Shown here piece after piece: positions 50,907 to 61,789 of a stretch of 64,000 nucleotides of DNA (position 1 is the first letter of the stretch; each line of letters starts with the position of its first letter). This DNA comes from Prochlorococcus sp. AG-670-O17 (GTDB taxonomy: Bacteria > Cyanobacteriota > Cyanobacteriia > PCC-6307 > Cyanobiaceae). Location of the stretch: NCBI GenBank assembly GCA_003211315.1, contig QCTC01000002.1, positions 1-64,000 on the forward strand. The letters are read 5' to 3'. Below the pieces are notes generated by a model. The model saw only the letters and a list, made by a program, of their open reading frames with translations. It was not told where the DNA came from and made no database searches. The translations under genes and the position numbers were made by a program.

Positions 50907-52180
50907 GAATTTAATTTTAAAAAACTTATAGTTTCTTTGAGTTTTTCGATAAAAGTATTGATATCTTCTTTGGTAGTTGTGAAGTTCATACTAACCCTAG
51001 CTGTTGAATTGATTCCGATATGTCTATGTAGAGGTTGACAACAGTGATGTCCGCTTCTTATGCAAATACCTTTCGTATCAAGAATTTCAGCGATATCGTT
51101 TGAATGTATTTCTTTTACATAAAATGTAGCCAATGAAGCTCTATTAGGATCTATTTTCGGAGAAGGACCTATTATTTCAAGGTCTTCTATTTGATTTAAT
51201 TTTTCAAATAAATATTTTGTAATATCCTTCTCATACTCACTAATACGATCTAACCCAATATTGTTAATGTAATTAATCGCTTCAGCTAATCCTATTGCCT
51301 CTGCAATAGCTGGAGTGCCAGCTTCAAATTTATGGGGGAGTTCAGCCCAAGTACTTTTTTCTTCAAAAACATCTTGAATCATCTCACCGCCGCCAAAAAA
51401 AGGAGGAATTTTTTCTAAAATTTCTTTTTTGGACCATAAGAAACCTATGCCTGTTGGGCCACATAATTTGTGTCCTGAACCAGCTAAAAAATCTATATCT
51501 AGTTCATGAACATCCAGCTTTTGATGGGCTAAACTTTGACAAGCATCAAGCAGAACTAAAGAATCCTTATCCCTAGCTAATTTAGATATTTCTTTTATGG
51601 GATTACAGCACCCTAAAGTGTTGCTTACGTGTAATAAGCTTATTAGTTTTGTTTTCTTTGTTAATTTGGATTTGAAATCATTTAAATCTAATCTTCCGTC
51701 TTGATCTATACCCACAAATTTCAATTTACATTTGTTTTTTGCAGCTACCATTTGCCAAGGAACAATATTACTATGATGCTCCATTATTGATAGAAGAATT
51801 TCATCATTCTCTTTTAAGGTGAATTCTCCCCATGATCTGGCAACCAAGTTTATAGCTTCGGTTGCATTCCTTGTGAAAATTATTTCTTTTGTTGAATTAG
51901 CATTAACATATTTAGCAATTAAAGATCTTGAATTCTCAAACTCTTCTGTTGCTTTTGCACTTAGCTGATGAGCACCTCTATGGACATTTGCATTGAAATT
52001 TTTATAATATTCGTCAATTTTTTTAAGAACTTGGATTGGTTTTTGGGTTGTAGCTGCGTGGTCTAAATAAATAACTGAATTTTTGCTTTTAAAATTATTT
52101 TCTAATAAAGGAAAGTCTTTTTTATCTATTAGAGGAAAGTTTTTTTTATCTATTTTTGGGAAATTTTTAATTGTTTCCAT
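50903..52180 (-). CDS. sufS: SufS-type cysteine desulfurase
   Basis: LDHAATTQKP; GSGHKLCGPTGIGFLW; RSGHHCCQPLH. Confidence 0.96.
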   Translation of the reverse strand: METIKNFPKIDKKNFPLIDKKDFPLLENNFKSKNSVIYLDHAATTQKPIQVLKKIDEYYKNFNANVHRGAHQLSAKATEEFENSRSLIAKYVNANSTKEIIFTRNATEAINLVARSWGEFTLKENDEILLSIMEHHSNIVPWQMVAAKNKCKLKFVGIDQDGRLDLNDFKSKLTKKTKLISLLHVSNTLGCCNPIKEISKLARDKDSLVLLDACQSLAHQKLDVHELDIDFLAGSGHKLCGPTGIGFLWSKKEILEKIPPFFGGGEMIQDVFEEKSTWAELPHKFEAGTPAIAEAIGLAEAINYINNIGLDRISEYEKDITKYLFEKLNQIEDLEIIGPSPKIDPNRASLATFYVKEIHSNDIAEILDTKGICIRSGHHCCQPLHRHIGINSTARVSMNFTTTKEDINTFIEKLKETISFLKLNS

Positions 52181-53397
52181 TAATTTTCTTTTAAAATACT
52201 ATCAAGCAAATTCCATCTGTCTTGTGAAATAGGAATAGTTGAGATAATCTCTTGTATGTAAGAACTTAATTGTAGTTTACTGGCTTCTGCTAACGTGAGT
52301 CCTCTTGATCTCATATAGAATAGTTCTTCTTCATTTAATTGTGAAATGGTTGCTCCATGTTTGCATTTTACGTCGTCAGCAATTATTTCTAATTGAGGTT
52401 TAGTATCTATTTTTGCGTGTCTCGATAAAAGTAAATTCCTACTCAATTGAGACGCATCGGTCTTTTGCGCAATTTTTGGAACAATGATGGAACCTTCAAA
52501 AACAGCATGTGATTTATCATCTGCTAAGGATTTATTAATTTGATCTAAAAATCCATTAGGACCATTAAATTGCATTTTTGTATAAGTAGCTATTTGGTCG
52601 TTATTTTTTGTTATTTGTATTCCTTTTATATTTGTTTTGGCATGCCCATCTAATTGATTAATGCGGATTTCAAATCTTGCATAGTTAAATTTGAAATGTA
52701 GTGATCCTAAGCTGTATTCACTTTTAGCCTTTTGAATTACATTTAAAGAATTTAATAAATTAGATTTGCTTTCTCCACATGAAACTACACTATGATTTAC
52801 TGAAGTATTTTCTTCTAAACAGAAATAAGTCGATTGAGATAGTGAAGAATTTTTGTTTCCGAGATTAATTTGTAATAAATCCACTTTAGAATTTTTTTCA
52901 AAGAATAAAATAAGTGTTTTGGCATTAAAAGAGTCAGGTGAGGAAGCACTAAATATCTCAAGAGGAGGAATCTTATTACCAGAAATATTTAAACCTAAGA
53001 TGTTTTCTTTAGAACTTAAACAATGATTTAGTAGGTCACTCCAATGATCATTTTGATTAAAATTAGATATATTTTTTTTTATATATTCTACTAGTTCTAT
53101 TTCTTTTAATTTTCTTATTGAATAGTTTTCTTCTTCAAAATTGATTGGGTTTTTCTCACCAATGATAAGTCTAATTATATTTTGAGAGGCTTTTCTATAT
53201 GGGAAGTTAACTTTAGATTCTTTATTCTTATTTGAATGATCTAAAAAGCTTGAAAATTTAGATTTATTTGACAGTCTCCAGTATTCACTTTTGATATTTG
53301 GTAACGGATTTAATTTTAATTTATCAAGACAAATTTTTTGTATCTCAGATGGATTACTAATTAATTCATTCTTTTTGATTTCTTCAATAATTTGCAT
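52180..53397 (-). CDS. sufD: Fe-S assembly protein SufD
   Basis: KCKHGATISQLNEEELFYMRSRGL; start at MQIIEEIKK preferred to limit overlap with sufC. Confidence 0.93.
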   Translation of the reverse strand: MQIIEEIKKNELISNPSEIQKICLDKLKLNPLPNIKSEYWRLSNKSKFSSFLDHSNKNKESKVNFPYRKASQNIIRLIIGEKNPINFEEENYSIRKLKEIELVEYIKKNISNFNQNDHWSDLLNHCLSSKENILGLNISGNKIPPLEIFSASSPDSFNAKTLILFFEKNSKVDLLQINLGNKNSSLSQSTYFCLEENTSVNHSVVSCGESKSNLLNSLNVIQKAKSEYSLGSLHFKFNYARFEIRINQLDGHAKTNIKGIQITKNNDQIATYTKMQFNGPNGFLDQINKSLADDKSHAVFEGSIIVPKIAQKTDASQLSRNLLLSRHAKIDTKPQLEIIADDVKCKHGATISQLNEEELFYMRSRGLTLAEASKLQLSSYIQEIISTIPISQDRWNLLDSILKEN

Positions 53398-53401
53398 TGA
53401 T

Positions 53402-54190
53402 TTATTGCTCTTTAATAAAATTATCAGTCCATTCATATCCATGTTTCTCAAGTTCTAGGGCAAGATCACTTTCTCCAGTTTTTATTATTTGACCATCTGA
53501 CATTACATGAACATAATCTGGTTGTATTTCGTCTAATAACCTTTGATAGTGAGTGATTAATATAATGCCGGTTTGTTCATTAGATATCTTTTTAATACCT
53601 GATGCAACAACTCTAAGTGCGTCAATATCTAAACCTGAGTCAGTTTCATCCAAAATTGCAATTTTTGGTTCTAATAATGCCATTTGTAATATTTCATTCC
53701 TTTTCTTTTCTCCACCTGAAAAGCCTTGATTAACACTCCTAGATAAAAATGCAGAATCCATTTTGACTAAGTCAAGTTTTTCTTTTACTAAGTCTTCAAA
53801 ATCAAAAGTATCTAGTTCTTCTTTATTAAGGAATTTTCTTCTTGCATTTGTTGCAACCCTAAGAAACTCTAGATTACTTACTCCTGGAATTTCAATTGGA
53901 TATTGAAAACCAAGAAAAATTCCAGATTGAGCTCTCTCTTCTGGTTCTAAAGAGTGAATATCATTTCCGGTAAATTTTATTTCGCCTTTAGTTATTTTGT
54001 ATGATGGATGACCTGCAATAATCTTAGAAAGAGTACTTTTGCCACATCCATTCCTTCCCATTATTGCGTGAATTTCGCCAGGATTAACTGAAATGGTTAC
54101 GCCTTTTAAAATGGGAAGATTTTCTATAGATGCAAAAAGATTATTTACTTCTAATATTGGATCTAATTCTTTCGTTTTGCTTTGCATCAC
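53402..54190 (-). CDS. sufC: Fe-S assembly ATPase SufC
   Basis: [45 protein letters not shown]. Confidence 0.97.
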   Translation of the reverse strand: MMQSKTKELDPILEVNNLFASIENLPILKGVTISVNPGEIHAIMGRNGCGKSTLSKIIAGHPSYKITKGEIKFTGNDIHSLEPEERAQSGIFLGFQYPIEIPGVSNLEFLRVATNARRKFLNKEELDTFDFEDLVKEKLDLVKMDSAFLSRSVNQGFSGGEKKRNEILQMALLEPKIAILDETDSGLDIDALRVVASGIKKISNEQTGIILITHYQRLLDEIQPDYVHVMSDGQIIKTGESDLALELEKHGYEWTDNFIKEQ

Positions 54191-54208
54191 ACTTTAGAAA
54201 TTGATTGA

Positions 54209-55651
54209 TTATCCAACAGAACCTTCTAATTTGAGGGCAAGCAGCTTATCGGCTTCAGCCGCAAATTCCATTGGTAGTTGGTTGAATACATCTCTACAAA
54301 ACCCACTCACCATCATTGATACAGCCTCTTCAAAATCAATACCTCTGCTTTGTAAATAAAAAAGTTGATCTTCAGAAATTTTACATGTACTTGCTTCATG
54401 CTCAACCTCTGAATTTGGTTGTTGGGATTGAATATAAGGGAATGTATTAGCAGCAGCTTGATCACCAATTAACATTGAATCACATTGACTGTAGTTTTTT
54501 GATCCAAAAGCTTTAGAACCCATTTTTACGAGACCTCTGTAACTATTAATTGAGTTGCCAGCACTAATTCCTTTACTAACTATTGTTGATTTAGTTCTTG
54601 GACCGATGTGAATCATTTTTGTACCTGTATCGGCTTGTTGAAGGTTATTAGTAAGTGCTACAGAGTAAAATTCTCCAACCGATTCTTCTCCTAAAAGAAT
54701 ACAGCTAGGATATTTCCATGTTATGGCAGAGCCTGTTTCAACTTGGGACCAACTTATTTTACTTCTTTTACCTATACATTTCCCCCTTTTGGTGACAAAA
54801 TTAAAAATTCCCCCAACTCCTTCTTCGTTTCCAGCATACCAATTTTGTACTGTTGAATATTTAATTGAGGCATCGTCTAAGGCGATGAGTTCAACTACAG
54901 CTGCGTGCAAAGTATTGGTATCAAACATTGGAGCTGTACATCCTTCAAGGTAGCTAACGGAGCTAGATTCTTCTGCGATAATTAGAGTTCTTTCAAACTG
55001 ACCTGAATCCCCACTATTTATCCTAAAATAAGATGAAAGATCCATAGGACATTTAACTCCTTTTGGGATGTAAACGAATGAACCATCACTAAAAACAGCA
55101 GAATTTAATGCAGCAAAATAATTATCATTAGCCGGTACTACAGAACCTAAATATTTTTCTATTAAATCTGAGTGATCTTTAACTGCTTCACTAATGGAAC
55201 AAAATATCACTCCATGCTCAGCAAGTTCTTTTCTGAAAGTTGTCGCAATAGATACACTGTCAAATACTGCATCAACAGCAACATTTGTAAGTTTTTTTTG
55301 TTCAGTTAGAGGAATTCCTAATTTATCAAAAGTTTCTAAGAGCTTAGGATCAACTTCATCTAGGCTAGAAATCTTTTCTTTTTGTTTGGGTGCTGAATAA
55401 TAAATTATATCTTGATAATCAATCTTTTTGTAACCTAGGTCTGCCCAGTTAGGCTCATTCATTTTTTGCCATTTCCTAAAGGCATTAAGTCTAAAATTAA
55501 GAAGATATTGGGGCTCTTCCTTTTTTTCTGAAATTAATCGAATTGTATCTTCATTTAGCCCTTTAGAAATCTTTTCAGTCTCGATATCAGTAACGAAACC
55601 ATATTTATATGGTTCTGATACGACATCTTTAACTAAGTTTTCACTTACCAT
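54209..55651 (-). CDS. sufB: Fe-S assembly protein SufB
   Basis: [41 protein letters not shown]. Confidence 0.97.
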   Translation of the reverse strand: MVSENLVKDVVSEPYKYGFVTDIETEKISKGLNEDTIRLISEKKEEPQYLLNFRLNAFRKWQKMNEPNWADLGYKKIDYQDIIYYSAPKQKEKISSLDEVDPKLLETFDKLGIPLTEQKKLTNVAVDAVFDSVSIATTFRKELAEHGVIFCSISEAVKDHSDLIEKYLGSVVPANDNYFAALNSAVFSDGSFVYIPKGVKCPMDLSSYFRINSGDSGQFERTLIIAEESSSVSYLEGCTAPMFDTNTLHAAVVELIALDDASIKYSTVQNWYAGNEEGVGGIFNFVTKRGKCIGKRSKISWSQVETGSAITWKYPSCILLGEESVGEFYSVALTNNLQQADTGTKMIHIGPRTKSTIVSKGISAGNSINSYRGLVKMGSKAFGSKNYSQCDSMLIGDQAAANTFPYIQSQQPNSEVEHEASTCKISEDQLFYLQSRGIDFEEAVSMMVSGFCRDVFNQLPMEFAAEADKLLALKLEGSVG

Positions 55652-55748
55652 AATTACTATAAATTAATCTATTACAATTAGATTCCTATACTTTAGCTAA
55701 ATATATGCCCAATATTGAGTTTTTATATTTAATTAAATCAAAAAATTA

Positions 55749-56111
55749 ATGTCTAATCAAACAAATTCTTTTCCAAGTCCGCTAAGCGATGAAATCGTGA
55801 AAAATATAGATCAACTTGATTTGCCCATAATCAAAAAGCAACATGTTAGATTGCTCGCCCATTGTCTTGAAATCTTCAAGGAAATCGGAACAGATCAAAA
55901 CTCTTTGTTTCAAGAAGATGAACTTCTTAAAAAATGGTGTGAAAAACAATCTCAAAAGTTTAATGATAAAAATTTCAATCAACTATTTTATGAACAAATG
56001 TCTTCTGCTGCAAAAAAGTTAATCTTTTTTTCCAAGAGTATTGACAAAAATTTAAAGGAATTGGATCTTGAGGATTTAATTATTTTAGTTCAACAAAGTC
56101 AAGAGAATTAA
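55749..56111 (+). CDS. conserved hypothetical protein divergent from sufB
   Basis: 120-aa ORF; no recognised motif. Confidence 0.55.
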   Translation: MSNQTNSFPSPLSDEIVKNIDQLDLPIIKKQHVRLLAHCLEIFKEIGTDQNSLFQEDELLKKWCEKQSQKFNDKNFNQLFYEQMSSAAKKLIFFSKSIDKNLKELDLEDLIILVQQSQEN

Positions 56112-56375
56112 TATGAAGTGATCCCGAAGAAAAAATATATTTTTGTTGAGTTCTTAACAATTCAAGGTAATAAAATTTAAGAAAATAGAAAATTAATTTA
56201 TTATTTATAGATTTCTAGAATTCTTCAAAATAACGTTATACCAACTATTTACAAGAAAGTTGTAAAATTTAAAAAATTTAAAGTAGTCAGAAGATGCTGA
56301 CGACTAGCTCGAATGTCTCCCAAACTGCAAAAAAAAAGAACATACTAATTCCATGCAAATAATGGAGTTTTAAAA

Positions 56376-57482
56376 GTGGTTGATGGGATCAAGAATAAAG
56401 AATATCTACTTAGTCTAACTCTCAGACAACTGCGTAAAGAAGCTAGTAAATTATCTGTACCTCTTTACAGCAGAAAAACAAAAGCTGTATTAATTGATCT
56501 CATTTATAAATACCAAAAAACCGCTAATAAAACATTCAACAAAACCTCAATTAAAAATACTGCGCCAAAGACCCCTAATCTTAATACTCAATCTTTAAAA
56601 GAAGAAGTTAATACAAAAATAGTATTTTTGCCTAGAGATCCAGAATGGGCATATGTATTTTGGCAAATCTCAGAAAGCGACAGAGATAAAGCTCAGTCTT
56701 TAGGTGCTAATAAATTATGTCTACGTTTATACGATGCCGCTGGTATTGGCGAAGAAAACTTAAATCAGGGAACTTTAAGAGAAATTGCTGTAGATAGTTA
56801 TAGTACTGAATGGTATTTGCCAATTCCTCTTTCAGACAGGGACTACAAGGTTGAATTGGGTTATAAATATGGATTTAAATGGATGTCATTAGCTTTCTCA
56901 TCTGTAAGTCATGTGCCAGGTACTCATCCTTCAGAGCAGATATTAGATAAATTTGTTCCTTTTAACTTAGAGACTCCTTCATCATCTGAGCCTCCTTCGA
57001 TAATGCAAAGCACACAAGAACAAGAAGCTAATGGGTTGCATGAACGATTATACCAGGCAGCTACAAGTTTCCCTACTAGAAGAAAGGTAGGTTCAGAAGA
57101 GTTTATGGAAAATATGAATTCAACAAATTTAAAATCAAATTTCACCGATTCTGGTGCAGGTCAATGGTCTTCAGGCTTAAATGAGTCTGGTAGTGGAATA
57201 ATACAAAAAAAATCTTTTTGGTTAGTTGCTGATGCGGAATTAATTGTCTATGGAGCAACAGATCCATCTGCCAAGTTAACTATTGGTGAAGAAGAAGTCC
57301 CTTTGGCTGCAGACGGCACTTTTAGACTTCAAGTTCCTTTTAGGGATGGATCACAAAAATATGAAATTAAAGCTGTTGATGCTTCTGGTGACCAAGAAAA
57401 AAATATTATAATGAAATTTGATAGAATGACACCTCTTGACAACACAAATGAGAAAGATAATGCTGAGACAGAATGGTTTTAA
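56376..57482 (+). CDS. DUF4912-type protein with Rho-N-like N-terminus
   Basis: LRQLRKEASKLSVPLYSRKTKAVLIDLI; FLPRDPEWAYVFWQISESD. Confidence 0.7.
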   Translation: MVDGIKNKEYLLSLTLRQLRKEASKLSVPLYSRKTKAVLIDLIYKYQKTANKTFNKTSIKNTAPKTPNLNTQSLKEEVNTKIVFLPRDPEWAYVFWQISESDRDKAQSLGANKLCLRLYDAAGIGEENLNQGTLREIAVDSYSTEWYLPIPLSDRDYKVELGYKYGFKWMSLAFSSVSHVPGTHPSEQILDKFVPFNLETPSSSEPPSIMQSTQEQEANGLHERLYQAATSFPTRRKVGSEEFMENMNSTNLKSNFTDSGAGQWSSGLNESGSGIIQKKSFWLVADAELIVYGATDPSAKLTIGEEEVPLAADGTFRLQVPFRDGSQKYEIKAVDASGDQEKNIIMKFDRMTPLDNTNEKDNAETEWF

Positions 57483-57498
57483 ATAAATAAAAATATTA

Positions 57499-57669
57499 AT
57501 GCTAAAAAAAATTGTTGCTTTTACACCTTTATTTGGAGCTTTAAGTTTCCCTTTAATAGTTCCTATTACTATTTCTAAGTTTGGAATCAATTATGGAATT
57601 CTAATCGCACTAGTTGTTTCCTCATTATGGTTTATCGCTATGTTAAGAACATCCGAAATGCCACATTAA
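57499..57669 (+). CDS. small two-TM protein (56 aa)
   Basis: MLKKIVAFTPLFGALSFPLIVPITISKFGINYGILIALVVSSLWFIAMLRTSEMPH*; not in track. Confidence 0.65.
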   Translation: MLKKIVAFTPLFGALSFPLIVPITISKFGINYGILIALVVSSLWFIAMLRTSEMPH

Positions 57670-57702
57670 TTTAGTTAGATTTTTTTAAGTTATACAGAAA
57701 TC

Positions 57703-59340
57703 ATGACGGAAGTTAATGTTATTAATATAAAAAATCCTTTTTTAGATCAGAAACCGGGCACTTCGGGGTTAAGAAAAAGTACTTTAAGGTTTAAAGAAGA
57801 GCATTACTTGGAAATATTTATAGAGGCAATTTTTAAATCACTTAACAATTTGCGAGGGTCAACTTTGGTTGTTGGTGGGGATGGTAGATATGGGAATATC
57901 GAAGCAATAGAGAAGATTATCCAAATATGCGTAGCTCATAAAGTTGGAAAAGTTATTATTCCAAAAAATGGTTTATTATCTACGCCTGCGACATCACATT
58001 TGATTAGAAAAGAGCGGGCTATTGGAGGAATTATCCTTTCAGCAAGTCATAATCCTGGTGGTATTGATGGGGATTTTGGAGTGAAATTAAACACTGCGAA
58101 TGGTGGACCTGCTCCTGAGTCAATTACAAATCAAATATTCCAATGTTCTCAATCACTTAAGAGTTATAAAATTAGTAATATTAAAATTCCAGACTTAGAT
58201 AAATTTGGTGTATTCTCGTTTGGTGAAACTTCATTAGAAATAATTGATGGATTAAAGGATTATTCAGATTTAATGGAGAATATTTTTGATTTAGATCAAA
58301 TAAGTGATTTTCTTAAAAATGATTTCTCTTTAATTTTTGATGCAATGAATGCAGTTACTGGTCCATATGCAAAAAGTATTTTTGTTGAAAAAATGGGTCT
58401 TATAGATGCTTGTGTAATGAATGGTACACCCTTAGAGGATTTTGGAGGTTTGCATCCTGATCCAAATCTTACTTATGCGTCTAAGTTGGCGGATTTTTTA
58501 TTAGTTCAAAAAGCCTATAGTTTTGGAGCTGCATGTGATGGTGATGGTGATAGAAATATGATCTTAGGTAAGGGATGTTTTGTAAATCCAAGTGATAGTC
58601 TGGCAGTTATTACTGCTAATACAAATTGTGTACCTGGATATAAAGATGGTATTACTGGTGTTGCAAGATCTATGCCTACGAGTTCAGCAGTAGACTTTGT
58701 TGCACGTGCATTAAATATTCCTTGTTTTGAAACACCAACTGGATGGAAATTTTTTGGAAATCTTTTAGATTCTAATTTAATTACAATTTGTGGAGAGGAA
58801 AGCTTTGGAACTGGTAGTAATCATGTCAGAGAAAAAGATGGCTTATGGGCAGTTTTATATTGGTTACAAATTTTAGCTGTGAAAAATTGTTCAGTTAGTG
58901 AATTAATTCAAAACCACTGGCAACAATACGGAAGAAATTATTATTCAAGGCATGATTATGAGGCTATTCCTTCTAGTATTGCAAATCAAATATACAATAA
59001 TTTATCTTCTTTGCTTCCAAGTTTAAAAGACAATAAGTTTGCTGGAAATCTGGTAAAAAAAGCGGATAACTTTTCATATTTAGATCCAGTAGATAATTCA
59101 ATTACTAAAAATCAAGGATTAAGAATTATACTTGAGGATAATTCCAGAGTAATTTTACGTTTATCAGGTACTGGTACAAAAGGTTCAACTTTAAGATTAT
59201 ATTTTGAAAAATTTGCAAGTTCTCAACAAAATTTAGATTTAAATCCTCAAATAGCTCTAAAAGATTTAATTAACGATTTAGATCATTTATTAAATATTTC
59301 AAAACTTACCAAAATGGAAAAACCTACCGTTATTACATAA
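57703..59340 (+). CDS. pgm: phosphoglucomutase
   Basis: KPGTSGLRKS; LSASHNPGG; CDGDGDRNM; GEESFGTGSNH. Confidence 0.96.
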   Translation: MTEVNVINIKNPFLDQKPGTSGLRKSTLRFKEEHYLEIFIEAIFKSLNNLRGSTLVVGGDGRYGNIEAIEKIIQICVAHKVGKVIIPKNGLLSTPATSHLIRKERAIGGIILSASHNPGGIDGDFGVKLNTANGGPAPESITNQIFQCSQSLKSYKISNIKIPDLDKFGVFSFGETSLEIIDGLKDYSDLMENIFDLDQISDFLKNDFSLIFDAMNAVTGPYAKSIFVEKMGLIDACVMNGTPLEDFGGLHPDPNLTYASKLADFLLVQKAYSFGAACDGDGDRNMILGKGCFVNPSDSLAVITANTNCVPGYKDGITGVARSMPTSSAVDFVARALNIPCFETPTGWKFFGNLLDSNLITICGEESFGTGSNHVREKDGLWAVLYWLQILAVKNCSVSELIQNHWQQYGRNYYSRHDYEAIPSSIANQIYNNLSSLLPSLKDNKFAGNLVKKADNFSYLDPVDNSITKNQGLRIILEDNSRVILRLSGTGTKGSTLRLYFEKFASSQQNLDLNPQIALKDLINDLDHLLNISKLTKMEKPTVIT

Positions 59341-59374
59341 TTTTTTAAAATGATTTATTCGTTAGATTAAAAAA

Positions 59375-60664
59375 ATGGAGTCAGATGATTTATTTAGCAA
59401 TACTTATCGAATAGAAAGTAACGCGCCATTAGCAGATAAATTAAGACCAAAAAATTTAGATGACTTTTTTGGTCAAGAATCCATTCTAGGAAATAATTCT
59501 TTATTGAGAAATGCAATCTTGAATGATAAGGTAGGAAATATTATTTTTTCTGGACCACCCGGTGTAGGGAAAACAACTTTAATTGAGATTATATCCTCTT
59601 ATACTCGTTCCTCATTAATAAAGTTGAACGCTGTTTTGTCTAGTATTAAGGAGTTAAGAAGTGAGATTGCTAAAGCCAAGGAAAGGTTACGTAGTTCTAA
59701 TAGGAAAACAATTTTATTTATTGATGAGGTACATAGATTCACCTCAGTTCAACAAGATGCTTTGTTGCCTTCAATTGAAAATGGCACCATTACTTTTATT
59801 GGTGCTACAACAGAAAACCCTTTCTTTGCTGTAAATAAAGCTCTAATAAGTAGAGCTCGTATTTTCTCATTACTTCCTTTAAATAAAAATGATTTGAAGA
59901 AAATAATTGATAAAGTAATAAAGTATTATTCTTGCCTCCAGGATTCCAAAGTTATTGAAATAAAAGAAGAGGCAATTAATCATTTAATAAAATTTTCTGG
60001 AGGCGATGCGAGGAATCTCATAAACGCTTTAGAGTTAGGTATTAGTATTACAAAGGAAAATAAAGAAAACTTAGTTGTTATTGATCTCCCAATTGCTGAA
60101 GATTCAATCCAAAAGAAAAATATTGTATATGACAAAAATGGACAAAATCATTTTGATGTTATTAGTGCATTTATAAAATCTATTAGGGGCTCAGACCCAG
60201 ATGCGACTTTATATTGGCTTGCCAATATGGTAGAGGCTGGTGAAGATCCAAATTTTATTTTTAGAAGACTTTTGATTTCTGCTTGTGAGGATATAGGTCT
60301 TGCAGATCCCAATGCAATAGTTGTTGTGCAATCATGCTGTGATGCTTTTGATCGAGTTGGTTTCCCTGAAGGATTATTTTTTCTTTCACAAGCTTCTTTA
60401 TACTTAGCAATTTCTCCAAAGAGTAATAGCACCAAATCAATTTTTAAAGCGGTAGAAGCAATTAAGGCTACTAATGTATCGTTAGTTCCCAATCATCTGA
60501 AAAATAATGCTAGTAATTACTTAAATCCGCATAATTATCAAGGGAACTGGTTGCAACAACAATATCTGCCAACAGATTTAAAAGGAATGAAGTTTTGGAA
60601 ACCAAAAGATTCTGGATGGGAAAAAAATAAATATGAAGATTTACGTAAAAAACAAAAAAGTTAG
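59375..60664 (+). CDS. rarA: RarA/MgsA AAA+ ATPase (replication-associated recombination protein A)
   Basis: GPPGVGKTTLIEII; FIDEVHRF; RRLLISACEDIGLADP. Confidence 0.95.
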   Translation: MESDDLFSNTYRIESNAPLADKLRPKNLDDFFGQESILGNNSLLRNAILNDKVGNIIFSGPPGVGKTTLIEIISSYTRSSLIKLNAVLSSIKELRSEIAKAKERLRSSNRKTILFIDEVHRFTSVQQDALLPSIENGTITFIGATTENPFFAVNKALISRARIFSLLPLNKNDLKKIIDKVIKYYSCLQDSKVIEIKEEAINHLIKFSGGDARNLINALELGISITKENKENLVVIDLPIAEDSIQKKNIVYDKNGQNHFDVISAFIKSIRGSDPDATLYWLANMVEAGEDPNFIFRRLLISACEDIGLADPNAIVVVQSCCDAFDRVGFPEGLFFLSQASLYLAISPKSNSTKSIFKAVEAIKATNVSLVPNHLKNNASNYLNPHNYQGNWLQQQYLPTDLKGMKFWKPKDSGWEKNKYEDLRKKQKS

Positions 60665-61317
60665 ACCATTTTTGAACTGCAAATAATATTAGGTATAAAG
60701 TGAAAGGTATTTTTATAAGCTAAAGAGATAGTCCATTTATATAAGTTAATTTGGTTAAATTTTAACTTCAGTTTCTTCTTTTTATGAAATAGTATTTTGT
60801 CCTTTTCAGAATATTGCCATTCCTTTATGTCTTCAGCTAACTTGCCATGATCCCATTTTATAGCGGCCTCAACTGCACACCATTGATTTAAGATGGAGTT
60901 TTTATATGATTCGCTCGTAGTATTTGAACTATTTGATTTGAGGAAATATTTTTCCCCTAATTTTTCATAATTGAAATCTCTATCAATTCTCTCAATATCA
61001 ATCCCAATTTTTCTTTCATGCCAAACTAATATAATCGCATCAATACAATGACTAAAACTACAATGCCCCATCCCTTTTGGTAATTCAGGAGGTTCTCCTG
61101 GATTTGCAATTATGGGTACCTCTAATGGATTCAAATTGAAAAGATTTCCTAAACATTGTCTTATATAAGCTCTGCTTTCTAAAAAAATATTTGCTCGATG
61201 TTTAGAAAGCTTATTTGCGATTTCAAGTTCTTTCAGTGTTGCGACATCTTGTACACCTTTTATCTCATGAAACCAGATTTTTGGTATTTTATGTTCATAG
61301 TTATTTAATAATGTCAA
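60661..61317 (-). CDS. 4'-phosphopantetheinyl transferase (Sfp-like)
   Basis: FSHCIDAIILVWHERKIGIDIERI; WCAVEAAIKW. Confidence 0.85.
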   Translation of the reverse strand: MTLLNNYEHKIPKIWFHEIKGVQDVATLKELEIANKLSKHRANIFLESRAYIRQCLGNLFNLNPLEVPIIANPGEPPELPKGMGHCSFSHCIDAIILVWHERKIGIDIERIDRDFNYEKLGEKYFLKSNSSNTTSESYKNSILNQWCAVEAAIKWDHGKLAEDIKEWQYSEKDKILFHKKKKLKLKFNQINLYKWTISLAYKNTFHFIPNIICSSKMV

Positions 61318-61784
61318 TGGCTCTTAAGGTTGGTGATAAAGCACCAGAATTTAATTTAAAAGACTCTTTTGAAAAAGATGTATCTTTAGAAGATTTTAAA
61401 GGTAAAAGAATAATACTATATTTTTATCCAAAAGATAATACTCCAGGATGTACTAAAGAGGCTTGTAATTTTAAAGAAAATTGGGATTTACTTAAGGAAA
61501 ATAACTTTGTAGTTCTTGGAATTAGTAAAGATAGCGCTGTTTCACATCAGAAATTCATTAAAAAATTTGACTTACCTTTTGTTCTCTTGACTGACCCTGA
61601 ACCTTATAAAACCTCTTCTGATTATGATAGTTATGGCCTTAAAAAATTTATGGGCAAGGAATATATGGGAATTATAAGAAATACTTTTTTAATTGATGTT
61701 GATGGTAGAGTTGAAAAAATTTACTTTAAGGTTAAAGCAGCAATTATGGCAGACCATATTATTTCAGATTTAGGATTAAGGTAA
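61311..61784 (+). CDS. bcp: peroxiredoxin (BCP/PrxQ family)
   Basis: YFYPKDNTPGCTKEACNFKENW; ATG at 61311 preferred over the track start. Confidence 0.95.
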   Translation: MSMALKVGDKAPEFNLKDSFEKDVSLEDFKGKRIILYFYPKDNTPGCTKEACNFKENWDLLKENNFVVLGISKDSAVSHQKFIKKFDLPFVLLTDPEPYKTSSDYDSYGLKKFMGKEYMGIIRNTFLIDVDGRVEKIYFKVKAAIMADHIISDLGLR

Positions 61785-61789
61785 ATATT

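Noticed and set aside
57351-57590. 79-aa minus-strand ORF
   Set aside because: Antisense to the end of the DUF4912 gene and to the more convincing 57499-57669 small membrane protein.
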